Shown here: in pieces, positions 17,278 through 25,210 of the stretch
How the letters are laid out: the number at the start of each line of letters is the position of its first letter
How positions within the stretch are numbered: position 1 is the stretch's first letter
Assembly (NCBI GenBank): GCA_964538515.1
Contig: CAZIEW010000048.1
Coordinates: 1-41,611, forward strand
Direction of reading: 5' to 3'
DNA: 41,611 nucleotides
DNA from: CALBZH01 sp964538515
GTDB taxonomy: Bacteria; Desulfobacterota; Syntrophobacteria; Syntrophobacterales; Syntrophobacteraceae
The notes under the pieces: model-generated
Database searches by the model: none
Told to the model about the DNA's origin: nothing
Seen by the model: the letters and a program-made list of their open reading frames with translations, nothing else
Translations under genes and position numbers: made by a program

Positions 17278-19356
17278 ATGAAAGAGGATGTCGCAAAGGT
17301 TCGTACATTCGCAATCATCGCCCATGGCGGCGCGGGCAAGACGTCTTTGGCTGAGGCCATGCTTTTCGACGCGGGAAGCACGACACGTTTGGGGAAGGTG
17401 GATGAAAACACCTCGGTGATGGACTATGAGCCGGAGGAAGTGAAGCGCAAGCTGACCATCAGCACGGCCTTTAACACCTTTTTGTGGAATAAGCAGCCCC
17501 TGACGGTCATCGACACTCCCGGGGACTTCAACTTCATTGCGGAGACGAAAACCTCCATGCAGGGCGCCGATGCGGTTCTGGTGCTGGCCGATGCCGTGGA
17601 CGGCGTACGCGTACAGACGGAAAAGGTCTGGGAGTTCGCCGATGAGTTTGGACAACCGCGACTGATTTTTGTGAGCAAGATGGACCGGGAGCGCGCCGAC
17701 TACTTCGCGCGCGTCGATGAGATTCAAAACGCGTTCGGCAAGCAGTGCATACCGCTCACGATCCCCATAGGAGCTGCGGAAGACTTCAAGGGTGTAGTCA
17801 ACGTCTTGACGGGAAGCGCGTGCCTCTACTCCCAGGGAGACAGCGGCAAGTTCGAGACCGCCGACGCGCCTGCCGAGCTGCTGGATCGCATCAAGAAGTA
17901 TCGAGAGGAACTGGTCGAGAAAGTCGCCGAGTCCAAAGACGAGCTTCTGGAGAAGTATCTCGAAGAAGGGGAGCTCACCGAGGAAGAGCTTCTCACTGGG
18001 CTGAGGCATGCGGTCGTCTCCCGCAAACTGGTCCCGATCACCTGTGGCTCAGGGACACAGAACATCGGGGTTCAGCCCCTTTTGGACATCATCGCCGACT
18101 ATTTTCCTTCGCCTCTTGATCGCGGCACGATCAAGGGTCGAAACCCAGCTGGAGACGCCGAGGTATCGCGGGAGCCCGATCCCACGGCACCCTTCAGTGC
18201 CCTGGTCATCAAGACCGTCAGCGATCCTTATGCAGGCCGCCTTTCGGTGATGCGCATCTACTCCGGCAGCCTCGCTCCCGACGCCAACATCTACAATTCG
18301 ACCAAAGGCGCCAAAGAGCGTTTCGGACAACTGCTTCGGCTGAAAGGCAAAAACCAGGAGCCCGTGCAAAGCGCGGGACCCGGGGATATCGTCGCGGTCG
18401 CCAAGCTCAAGGAAACCACGACACAAGACTCGCTCTGCACTGAAAAGGATGTGATCGTTTTCCCGGCTGTGGAGCTTCCGCCTGCGGTCTATTCTCTCGC
18501 CGTGGAGCCCAAGAGCAAGGGCGACGAGGACAAGATCTTCTCTTCCCTGTCCCGACTGATGGAAGAAGACCTCACGCTCAAGCTGGAACGAAACGACGAA
18601 ACCAAGGAAATGATCCTCTCCGGCATGGGAGAAATCCACATCGAGGCGACCGTCGAGAAGCTGAAGCGGAAGTTCGGTGTTGAGGTCAACCTGCGTTTGC
18701 CCAAGGTGGCTTACAAGGAAACGATCAAGGGGAAGGCGCGCATCCAAGGCAAATACAAGAAGCAGTCCGGAGGACGTGGCCAATACGGGGACTGCTGGAT
18801 CGAAATGGAGCCGCTGCCCCGCGGCTCCGGGTTCCAGTTCTTCGACAAGATTGTCGGCGGTGTCATTCCCAAGCAATACATCCCCGCCGTTGAGAAGGGC
18901 ATCGCTGAAGCCTCACTGGAAGGTGCGGTCGCCGGCTTCCAAGTCGTCGACTTCAAGGTGGACTTGGTCGACGGCTCGTTTCACACGGTCGATTCGTCTG
19001 AAATGGCCTTCAAGATTGCCGGATCGATGGCCTTCAAGAAGGCGGTTCTCGAAGCAAAGCCAACCCTTCTCGAGCCGATCATGGTCATGGAGATCACCGT
19101 CCCGGACGACTGCATGGGAGACGTTATCGGGGACCTGAACTCCAGGCGGGGACGGGTGCTGGGCATGGACTCGAAAGGCAGAAAACAGATCGTTCGGGCC
19201 AATGTTCCTCAGGCCGAGGTGCTCAAGTACGCCCCCGAGCTGCGAGCCATGACCGCCGGACGTGGCATGTTCACGATGAAGTTCTCTCATTTCGAGGAAG
19301 TACCGGCACAGCTTCAGGAGAAGATCATCGAGGCGGCGAAGCAGGAAGAGAAGTAG
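17278..19356 (+). CDS. Elongation factor G paralogue (EF-G-like translational GTPase)
   Basis: A 692-residue protein with the full EF-G layout: GTPase domain (about 1-280), domain II (about 300-390), and domains III-V to the end, including the domain IV entry GRGQYGDC and a C-terminal GRGMFTMKFSHFEEVP. AAAGG at 17266-17270 sets the start. The GTPase motifs are not those of canonical EF-G. G1 is AHGGAGKTS (15-23) instead of AHIDAGKTT, G3 is DTPGD (79-83), so the usual PGH histidine is aspartate, and G4 is SKMD (133-136). It is therefore a paralogue rather than the housekeeping EF-G, and no str-operon genes (rpsL, rpsG, tuf) are nearby. It could act in ribosome recycling or in a specialised, slow-hydrolysing role. 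The gene ends in a strong terminator. Confidence 0.9.
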   Translation: MKEDVAKVRTFAIIAHGGAGKTSLAEAMLFDAGSTTRLGKVDENTSVMDYEPEEVKRKLTISTAFNTFLWNKQPLTVIDTPGDFNFIAETKTSMQGADAVLVLADAVDGVRVQTEKVWEFADEFGQPRLIFVSKMDRERADYFARVDEIQNAFGKQCIPLTIPIGAAEDFKGVVNVLTGSACLYSQGDSGKFETADAPAELLDRIKKYREELVEKVAESKDELLEKYLEEGELTEEELLTGLRHAVVSRKLVPITCGSGTQNIGVQPLLDIIADYFPSPLDRGTIKGRNPAGDAEVSREPDPTAPFSALVIKTVSDPYAGRLSVMRIYSGSLAPDANIYNSTKGAKERFGQLLRLKGKNQEPVQSAGPGDIVAVAKLKETTTQDSLCTEKDVIVFPAVELPPAVYSLAVEPKSKGDEDKIFSSLSRLMEEDLTLKLERNDETKEMILSGMGEIHIEATVEKLKRKFGVEVNLRLPKVAYKETIKGKARIQGKYKKQSGGRGQYGDCWIEMEPLPRGSGFQFFDKIVGGVIPKQYIPAVEKGIAEASLEGAVAGFQVVDFKVDLVDGSFHTVDSSEMAFKIAGSMAFKKAVLEAKPTLLEPIMVMEITVPDDCMGDVIGDLNSRRGRVLGMDSKGRKQIVRANVPQAEVLKYAPELRAMTAGRGMFTMKFSHFEEVPAQLQEKIIEAAKQEEK

Positions 19357-19382
19357 GGTATTCCGGCAATCCAGTGCGTTCG

Positions 19383-19418
19383 GAAGGGGAAGCGACTTGG
19401 CTTGCTTCCCCTTCTTTT
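19383..19418 (+). terminator. Intrinsic terminator of the EF-G-like gene
   Basis: GAAGGGGAAGC (19383-19393) is perfectly complementary to GCTTCCCCTTC (19404-19414), with a 10-base loop and TTTT directly after (19415-19418). It begins 27 bases after the stop codon. It ends only 13 bases before the next start codon. Confidence 0.92.
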
Positions 19419-19431
19419 ATAGGTCGATCCC

Positions 19432-20595
19432 ATGATGCTAGGAAGCCAACCGGCACAAGGCGGTTTTGAGGGCACGGTCGAAAAGGCGCCCCTGGAGTAT
19501 CTCATCCAATTGGCTTGTCTTGCCAAGACGGACCTCCTCATCAAGGTCATCTCAGGACAGAATGAGGGCAGCATCATTGTCAGGGGTGGCACGGTCATTC
19601 ATGCAGTCTTGGGGGACACCACCGGAGAGCAGGCAATCCTCGCGATTCTCCAGTGGGAAAAGGGGAGCTTTGATTTTGACGCCACACCCCTTTCCAGCGA
19701 TGAGGACTTCCCCGTGACGGTCAATCGGCCGTGGGAGTTCTTGCTCATCGAGGCCATCCGACTCGGCGATCTCGCTCAAGCCGCCGGCTCACCCAAAGCG
19801 GTACAGGAGGGAGAGACACAACCTGACACCGGAGAAAGCCAGGCCGAGGGCTTCGGAGGGCGTATCGCTGCCATCTTGGTTACAGACCTCATCCAATTTG
19901 TCTGCTCGAGCGGCCTGGATTACCTGGTTCGATTCGAGTCCGATCTCGGCAATGGACTGCTCGCGGTATCCTCCGGGCGCATCATCCACGCGGAAACGGA
20001 GTCACTTCAGGGCGAGGAGGCCTTTCTGGCCCTGGTCGACTGGGTTCGTGGGTCGTTCAAAGCGACCGTAGGGACCTACGATGGAGCACCAACCATCGAC
20101 AAGCCCACGGAAATCCTGCTCACGGACGCCATGAGGATGCGAGACGAGCGCGCGGGAGGTCCCGATGAGGAGGATGAGGATGGTAGGAAGGACTCCCTTG
20201 CCGTCGCCATCATGAAGATGAAGATGGTCGAAAAGGTGAAGCTGGCGATGAAGGGCGACAAAGAGGCCCGTGCGGTCCTCATCAGAGATCCGAGCAAGAT
20301 CATCCAGTACGCCATTATCAGCAATCCGCGCATTTCCGAAGGCGAGGTCACGCTCATGGCCTCGTCGCGGAGCATCGACGAAGAGATACTGCGCCGAATC
20401 GCCAACAGCCGTGAGTGGATGAAGCTCTACCAAATTCGGTTTGCGCTGGCCAGCAACCCCAAAACTCCCGTCCCGATCTCGGCAAGGCTCGTTCCAACCC
20501 TGATGGCAAAAGACCTGAAGACCTTGGCAAAGAGCAAGACGGTTCCAACGGCGGTTGCTCAAGCAGCCATGCGAGAATCCAAAAAGCACCATTGA
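19432..20595 (+). CDS. Tandem DUF4388 protein with C-terminal helical repeats
   Basis: A 387-residue cytoplasmic protein. Residues 8-105 form one DUF4388 (PATAN-type) domain: FEGTVEKAPLEYLIQLACL, GSIIVRGGTVIHAVLGD, GEQAILAILQWEKGSFDF. Residues about 137-225 form a second copy with GRIIHAETESLQGEEAFLAL and WVRGSFKA. An acidic linker (PDEEDEDG) leads to a helical C-terminal part (255-387) with repeats such as IRDPSKIIQYAIISNPRI and RFALASNPKTP. DUF4388 proteins in deltaproteobacteria are linked to signalling, motility and polarity, but no catalytic activity is known. The start codon (ATG 19432 or 19435) lies just after the upstream terminator, with only a weak AGG (19421-19423) as ribosome site. 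mogA follows after 12 bases. Confidence 0.85.
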   Translation: MMLGSQPAQGGFEGTVEKAPLEYLIQLACLAKTDLLIKVISGQNEGSIIVRGGTVIHAVLGDTTGEQAILAILQWEKGSFDFDATPLSSDEDFPVTVNRPWEFLLIEAIRLGDLAQAAGSPKAVQEGETQPDTGESQAEGFGGRIAAILVTDLIQFVCSSGLDYLVRFESDLGNGLLAVSSGRIIHAETESLQGEEAFLALVDWVRGSFKATVGTYDGAPTIDKPTEILLTDAMRMRDERAGGPDEEDEDGRKDSLAVAIMKMKMVEKVKLAMKGDKEARAVLIRDPSKIIQYAIISNPRISEGEVTLMASSRSIDEEILRRIANSREWMKLYQIRFALASNPKTPVPISARLVPTLMAKDLKTLAKSKTVPTAVAQAAMRESKKHH

Positions 20596-20607
20596 GGGCG
20601 TCCGATC

Positions 20608-21132
20608 ATGGCCGATTCTGCTTCACCTGCACCGTCTTTCAACAGGACCGTGGCTATCGTCACGGTCAGTGACCGCGGCTCCCGTGGGGAGCGGGAAGAC
20701 AGCTCGGGGAGGGCTCTTGCCGAGCGGATGGAGGCCTTGGGGTACGAAGTGGTCTATCGGATCGTGGTCGCCGATGAAATCCCCGAAGTCACTGCCGCCC
20801 TTCGGCATTGCGCCGACAAACGGAAGGTTGCCCTGATCCTGACAACGGGTGGCACGGGAGTAAGCCCTCGCGACGTGACCCCCGACGCGACAATGGCCGT
20901 GCTGGACCGTCTCATCCCGGGCATGGCGGAGGCCATGCGGGCTGCAAGTCTGCAGAAGACTCCCCATGCCATGATTTCGAGGGCGATTGCGGGAATACGC
21001 GGATCAACGCTGGTGGTTAACCTTCCGGGGAGCCCCAAAGGGGCCATCGAGAACTTGGAAGCGATCGTACCGGCGCTCCCCCATGCGATCGAAAAGATCC
21101 AGGGAGACCCGTCCGAATGCGCTCAACGGTAA
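20608..21132 (+). CDS. mog: Molybdopterin adenylyltransferase (MogA/MoaB family)
   Basis: A 174-residue soluble enzyme of the MoCF-binding family that adenylates molybdopterin before metal insertion. The signature regions are present: TVSDRGSRGEREDSSG at 19-34, the TTGGTGVSPRDVTPDAT loop at 79-95, and LPGSPKGA near 149-156. GAGGG near 20594, overlapping the previous stop, lies about ten bases before the ATG, so it is probably co-translated with the DUF4388 gene. A tungsten- or molybdenum-using anaerobe would need this step; no other cofactor genes are in view. MogA and MoaB are hard to separate by sequence alone. Confidence 0.9.
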   Translation: MADSASPAPSFNRTVAIVTVSDRGSRGEREDSSGRALAERMEALGYEVVYRIVVADEIPEVTAALRHCADKRKVALILTTGGTGVSPRDVTPDATMAVLDRLIPGMAEAMRAASLQKTPHAMISRAIAGIRGSTLVVNLPGSPKGAIENLEAIVPALPHAIEKIQGDPSECAQR

Positions 21133-21153
21133 CACTGCGGTGGACCGGTTAGG

Positions 21154-21184
21154 AAAAACGACGACCCGGGACAAGCCCGGGTCG
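21154..21184 (-). terminator. Intrinsic terminator of the coiled-coil gene (minus strand)
   Basis: CGACCCGGG (21162-21170) pairs with CCCGGGTCG (21176-21184) across a five-base loop. Read on the minus strand it is followed by TCGTTTTTCC (from 21161 down), a good U-tract. It lies just after the stop at 21193. On the plus strand no T-run follows, although the stem may still protect the mogA transcript end. Confidence 0.8.
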
Positions 21185-21192
21185 GAGGACAA

Positions 21193-21588
21193 TCAGTCTT
21201 CTTGCTCTTCGACCATAAGTCGGGCGCGCTTTTCCGTGTAGAGCTCTTTCAGCTCTTCTTTTTTCCGCTTGAAAGCCGAATCGATCTCCTCAATCACCTG
21301 ATCCACGCGAAAGATCCCCGATTCGACCTCCTCCACCCGCCTGAGCTGCTGCTGGACAGCCGGCATGTTTTGCCAGTCGCCGGCGCCCTGTTTGTGGAGG
21401 GCATAGATCTCCGCACCGAGTCCGCTGTAGGCTTTGTGAACCCGCTTCTGCACACCGCACTTCTTCCAATGCTGCATCTGCACCTTGAAGAAGCGCAGGA
21501 CACAGTGGAGACTGGTGTAGCCATATTGAAGTCCGTAATATCCAAGACCTTTTACCATTCTAAGCATCTTCCCCACGATCCCCTTCAT
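21193..21588 (-). CDS. Hypothetical coiled-coil protein, 131 residues
   Basis: I do not recognise this protein. AGGAGG (21594-21599) sits five bases before the ATG, an excellent ribosome site, and a terminator follows the stop, so the gene is real and probably monocistronic. The N-terminal 35 residues are weakly hydrophobic and aromatic (GLGYYGLQYGYTSLHCVLRFF), perhaps a membrane-surface helix. Residues 75-131 are strongly charged and helical (QQLRRVEEVESGI, FKRKKEELKELYTEKRARL), likely a coiled coil. No catalytic motif is visible. Confidence 0.75.
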   Translation of the reverse strand: MKGIVGKMLRMVKGLGYYGLQYGYTSLHCVLRFFKVQMQHWKKCGVQKRVHKAYSGLGAEIYALHKQGAGDWQNMPAVQQQLRRVEEVESGIFRVDQVIEEIDSAFKRKKEELKELYTEKRARLMVEEQED

Positions 21589-21729
21589 TGCATCCTCCTG
21601 TCTTTGATGATGAGCCCCACCATCATCTCGCCCCAGTCGAGCCGTCTGTATCCCAGGTGCCTCTCAGTGCGTCCAAGCACACGTCAGGCGCAAAGGCCGG
21701 TCGTGGTGCCCGGATTTTCATTCACGAGC

Positions 21730-22251
21730 CTACATCAGCTCTTTCTCGCCACCGACCCGCGGGACCCACCCTTCGAACCGGGTTCCCTCGACGACCCCCA
21801 GGAACCGCTCGATCATCCGCGCCGGATGAGTCCCTCGCCAGTACACTCTGCCGCAGCCGCTGCAGCGGGAGAAGGCTTCGTTCGTCGCGAATACATAGTC
21901 CGGGACAAGACCCTGGCACACATCCTTGGGAACCTCCTCCAGCTCCTCATTGCAGACGACGCACCGGCTCAAGAATCGAGCCTCCGAAGGCTCGATTTCC
22001 AGCCTGAGCAGCAGTTCCCTCAGCTGCGCCGGGGTCTCGTTGGCGGCAAGGCAGACAACCCCCTTGCGACCGCACCAACGTTGGCTGCGCGTGACGGGAA
22101 CGCGCCTTTCAGCTTCGCAGGCATCGAGATCCCTGGAGCCACTCACGCGACGACACACCGTGTCAAAGCCCAACAATCGCAGCCATCTGGCCAGTTTCCC
22201 GAGCATCGCGTCCACGAGGAAACGACGCGCTAGGGGTCCTTTCCCTTCCAT
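21730..22251 (-). CDS. Mut7-C (PIN-like) RNase-family protein with zinc-ribbon end
   Basis: A 173-residue protein matching the Mut7-C family. FLVDAMLGKLARWLRLLGFD at 11-30 is the family's hallmark. A C-terminal zinc-ribbon-like part has RCVVCNEEL near 95-103 and FSRCSGCGRVYWRGTH near 126-141. The middle motif usually read as LTRD is here VTRSQ, so a conserved acidic residue is serine. The reading frame is intact on both sides, so this is a substitution and not a frameshift. Its start overlaps the end of the LolB-like gene by 22 bases, indicating co-translation. Nuclease activity is known or supposed for the family; here it is doubtful. Confidence 0.87.
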   Translation of the reverse strand: MEGKGPLARRFLVDAMLGKLARWLRLLGFDTVCRRVSGSRDLDACEAERRVPVTRSQRWCGRKGVVCLAANETPAQLRELLLRLEIEPSEARFLSRCVVCNEELEEVPKDVCQGLVPDYVFATNEAFSRCSGCGRVYWRGTHPARMIERFLGVVEGTRFEGWVPRVGGEKELM

Positions 22252-23033
22252 GTTCCGTGGCCCAGATCGATTCGCCGCACGCTTGACGGAAGCGTCACCT
22301 GAAAAGCGGCTTCCTGCAGTGAAGGAGCGCTCTTGATTTGATCGACCTTCACATCAATCTGCCCTTCCGCCGTCACCACGCTGATTCGCTTCGGCACCGC
22401 ACTGACCTCTGCGTCAACCGGAGGGTCATAGGTGATCAAGTACTCGCGCTCGGCGCCTCGTACCGTCAGCTTCTTGAGGGCGAGCGAACCGTTCACGAAC
22501 TGCCACGAGAATGACCAGCCATGCCGAGGCTCCTCAGTCTGAAGCACCAATCCCTCCTTTTGCTCTTCGACGACAGCCCCTTTCAACTGGTCGGGGGGGA
22601 TGGCCGCAGCGAGGCAATACGCAAACGGCGCCACCGGCAAAGGAATGCCGATCGCTTGTTTGAGCAAGAGCTCGGCATGCTCCGCCGTCAACAGCGCTTG
22701 CTCCGAAGGAAGCCACAAGCTGGCCCCGGAAGGCTCTACGAGGAGAAGAGCAACCGTACTGCCGAACGGGCTCATAGCCTCCATTCGAAACCTGTCCGGG
22801 GGAACCGCCAAGACAAGCGTCTTAAGCCGCTGCACCCGGCCCTTTTCGGTTTCTGCGGTCACATGCAGGGTCGCCTGATAGCTTCTCCAAAAATCAGAAC
22901 GCTCCTGAATCTTCGAACGCTGCGTCTCGGACCAACTGGGCGCAATCCCTTTCCTCGCCGCCGGACCGGCGCAGGCGGACAGCGCGAGCAGGACGAACCC
23001 GAGCGCGAGCAGCTTTGAGCGGCAGGGCTTCAT
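22230..23033 (-). CDS. LolB-like / DUF4292-like outer-membrane lipoprotein
   Basis: A 267-residue lipoprotein. The signal is short and ends in the lipobox LSAC with Cys21. The mature part has the LolB-type beta-barrel-half pattern: RSYQATLHVTAETEKGRVQ, then PDRFRMEAMSPFGSTVALLL, then a long surface with EREYLITYDPPV and IDVKVDQIKS. LolB-type proteins accept lipoproteins from the periplasmic carrier LolA and insert them in the outer membrane. Whether this relative does the same is inferred. Its ATG overlaps the TPR gene's stop (ATGA, 23031-23035) and its end overlaps the Mut7-C start, so all three form one operon. Confidence 0.82.
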   Translation of the reverse strand: MKPCRSKLLALGFVLLALSACAGPAARKGIAPSWSETQRSKIQERSDFWRSYQATLHVTAETEKGRVQRLKTLVLAVPPDRFRMEAMSPFGSTVALLLVEPSGASLWLPSEQALLTAEHAELLLKQAIGIPLPVAPFAYCLAAAIPPDQLKGAVVEEQKEGLVLQTEEPRHGWSFSWQFVNGSLALKKLTVRGAEREYLITYDPPVDAEVSAVPKRISVVTAEGQIDVKVDQIKSAPSLQEAAFQVTLPSSVRRIDLGHGTWKGKDP

Positions 23034-24733
23034 CAGAGCATCTCGATTTTCGCTCGGATTTTGTCCGGCTCCGTGTGCTGGTATTCGATCGCCTTCCGAT
23101 AGGCATCCAATGCCTTGCTCTTTCTTCCCAAGGCCTTGTAGATGTCGCCGAGGTGCTCGTGGATGATCGGATCCCTGGGGACGAGCTTGATGGCCTCCTG
23201 AATGATTTCAAGAGCTTTTTTGTATTGGCCCTGCTTGTAGTGCACCCAGGCCAGACTGTCCATGATATAGCCGTCTTCGGGCTCCACCTCCAAAGCAGCC
23301 TTGATGAGCTGCTTCGCTTCGGCCAGGTTGATCCCCATCTCCGCGTAAGTGTAGCCGATGAAGTTGAGCGCGTTGGCATTCTTGGGCTCAACGGCCAGGA
23401 TTTTTCGCATCGCTTCGACCGCCTCCTTCTTGCGGTCGAGCTTGTCCAGAATGACACCTCTCCGAAAGAGGAGATCCGGGTCCTGAGGGACCAGCTCGAG
23501 CCCTTTGTCGAGCATTCTCAAAGCCTCATCATAGCGCTTCTGCTCCTCGTACATGGCGGCGAGGTAAAGATAGGGGTCGGAGGCGTCGGGCTGCTTGGCG
23601 GCAGCTTCCTGAAGCACCCGCACCCCGTTTTCATAATCCTTCATCTTTGAAAAGATCAGGGCTAGGCGAATCTGCGCCGTCATCCAAAGCGGACTGCTCG
23701 GAGCGATAAGACGAAAGCTCAAAATCGCCTGATCTTCTTCCTCTTTGTCGTCGTAGGTGGAAGCTAGGTAATAGAGGGCCTGGTCGTACTGCGGCTGCTC
23801 CTGAAGGAGGTGCCTGAATGCATTGATGGCTTCTTCGTAATTCTTCTGCTGCAAATGAATGATGCCAATTTTCAGCCGACTCTCCATATCCTTGCGATTC
23901 ATATGCAGCAACTGCTCAAAATCTTGGAGAGCTGCTTCGGATTTCCCCTCCCGCATGTGCAGATTGCCCAACCGGGTCCTCGCCTGCACATTTCCGGAAT
24001 TGAAAGCAAGGATCCGCTGGTAGGTCTTCTCGGCTTCCCTGTTCCGGTCCGTCACCTCGTAAATATAGGCAAGATCCAACAGCGCGTTCTCAAACGAAGG
24101 GTCCAACGCAAGGACCTCCCTGTAAATCTTCTCCGCCTGATCGTAAAACTTGATGTCGAGAAACACCCGCGCTTTGTAGTAAAGGGCAACAGGGTTATCC
24201 GGGAGCAGCTTCCGGAGACCTTCGAAAACCTCCATTGCTTTCCCAAATCGTCCTTCCTGAGCGTACAGTGCCCCGAGCAGAAGGTACGCGTTTTCATTTT
24301 CGGGATCGATGGCGATAACCCGCTCGTAGGCGTCGATGGCCTGCCCAATTTGACCCGTCCCGGCATAAATTTGCCCTAGGAGCATGAATCCCTGCTCGTT
24401 CTCCGGATCCGCAGCCGTGGCGTCGAGCACCAAGCGGCGCGCATTCTCGATCTTGCCCTGGCGTACATAAAGCGAAGCAAGCTCGGTGAGCAGCACGGGA
24501 TTGTGAGGATCCCGCTTCAGGGCGCGATTGTAAGCCTCTACCGCCGATCCGACTTGGTTGGCCCTGAGATCGATCTGAGCGCTCAAGTAATCATAGTAGG
24601 CTTCGGAACGGCCAAGCGAAACGCTCTTGGGCGACATGAGCGCATACTCTCGGAAACCATCCGGGTGGACACCGAGGCTCGCGCAACTGGAAAGAAAGAT
24701 CACAAGACCAATGGAAAGGCGCGGAAAACTCAT
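23033..24733 (-). CDS. TPR-repeat lipoprotein
   Basis: A lipoprotein of about 566 residues built almost wholly of tetratricopeptide repeats, roughly 14 units (for example AVEAYNRALKRDPHNPVLL, AIDAYERVIAIDPENENAY, ALEIIQEAIKLVPRDP). The signal ends in FLSSC, so Cys17 would be lipidated. Three in-frame starts exist (24781, 24748, 24733). None has a good ribosome site. I choose 24733 because it gives a normal short lipoprotein signal, and because a TATAAT at 24791-24796 would leave almost no leader for 24781. A scaffold in the cell envelope is likely. It is the first gene of the operon with the LolB-like protein and the Mut7-C protein. Confidence 0.85.
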   Translation of the reverse strand: MSFPRLSIGLVIFLSSCASLGVHPDGFREYALMSPKSVSLGRSEAYYDYLSAQIDLRANQVGSAVEAYNRALKRDPHNPVLLTELASLYVRQGKIENARRLVLDATAADPENEQGFMLLGQIYAGTGQIGQAIDAYERVIAIDPENENAYLLLGALYAQEGRFGKAMEVFEGLRKLLPDNPVALYYKARVFLDIKFYDQAEKIYREVLALDPSFENALLDLAYIYEVTDRNREAEKTYQRILAFNSGNVQARTRLGNLHMREGKSEAALQDFEQLLHMNRKDMESRLKIGIIHLQQKNYEEAINAFRHLLQEQPQYDQALYYLASTYDDKEEEDQAILSFRLIAPSSPLWMTAQIRLALIFSKMKDYENGVRVLQEAAAKQPDASDPYLYLAAMYEEQKRYDEALRMLDKGLELVPQDPDLLFRRGVILDKLDRKKEAVEAMRKILAVEPKNANALNFIGYTYAEMGINLAEAKQLIKAALEVEPEDGYIMDSLAWVHYKQGQYKKALEIIQEAIKLVPRDPIIHEHLGDIYKALGRKSKALDAYRKAIEYQHTEPDKIRAKIEML

Positions 24734-24790
24734 GGAGGCGATGATCATCCTTAGAAGCGTAAGGAAAACAGAAAATGCCATGATAACAAC

Positions 24791-24796
24791 ATTATA
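24791..24796 (-). promoter_or_regulatory. Possible -10 box of the TPR operon
   Basis: A perfect TATAAT on the minus strand, in AT-rich DNA. No good -35 box lies at the right distance (best candidate ATATGA). Transcription would begin near 24784, which argues against a start codon at 24781. Confidence 0.35.
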
Positions 24797-25052
24797 GATC
24801 TACCAAACCCGTATCATATGATGAATGGTCAGTCAACCTTTTCCCACCGAATGGGTGTACAGTCAAGCACAATCCCTCGTGCAGCCCTCGATTGAGAGTC
24901 ATGCCCCGCGAGATGCCGGATGGTTGAGAGCCGAGCCACTCGCGCATTGCAGACGCCCCACGAACGGCATTCCTCCCTGTTCGACATGATCAGGATGTAT
25001 CAGGTGACTTCTCCATAACCGTGGGCAAGCGTGCGTATCGTCGCGTAGCGGT

Positions 25053-25112
25053 AGGTCGGGTTTTCAGCCCGACGTCCCTGCCCCGAAGCCAGTCGGGAAA
25101 AAATCCCGACCT
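25053..25112. repeat. REP-like double-hairpin element
   Basis: Two hairpins share the same stem: GTCGGG/CCCGAC at 25055-25073 (loop TTTTCAG) and GTCGGGA/TCCCGAC at 25092-25110 (loop AAAAA). The outer ends AGGTCGGG (25053-25060) and CCCGACCT (25105-25112) are also inverted copies of each other, so the whole unit is a nested palindrome of 60 bases. This layout is typical of dispersed REP/BIME-type extragenic repeats. Only one copy is in the window. Confidence 0.65.
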
Positions 25113-25119
25113 GCGCCTC

Positions 25120-25149
25120 TTGAGAAGTTACTGTTTCAGTACCTATGAG
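25120..25149 (+). promoter_or_regulatory. Possible promoter of the MEMO-family gene
   Basis: TTGAGA (25120-25125, five of six) and TATGAG (25144-25149, four of six) are separated by 18 bases. Transcription from about 25156 would give a 55-base leader to the ATG at 25211. Moderate match only. Confidence 0.35.
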
Positions 25150-25210
25150 CGTGAATTATATTGTAGAAAAGCGTAACACTAAAATCTACCGAAAGGGAGA
25201 GGCTCCCCCC

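Larger units (their letters stand above)
24734..25210. other. Intergenic region with promoter elements and a REP-like repeat
   Basis: About 475 bases between the divergent TPR and MEMO genes. The left edge has an AT-rich promoter-like patch for the TPR gene. The centre (24840-25050) shows nothing I can name. The right part holds the double-hairpin element at 25053-25112 and a possible promoter for the MEMO gene. Confidence 0.5.

Noticed and set aside
21730..22251. Frameshift explaining the lost TRD aspartate in the Mut7-C protein
   Set aside because: Family-like sequence continues in the same frame before and after the site, so a point substitution is the simpler reading.
25053..25112. CRISPR-like repeat pair
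   Set aside because: Only two short palindromes with an 18-base gap, inverted nesting and no further units; fits a REP-type element instead.
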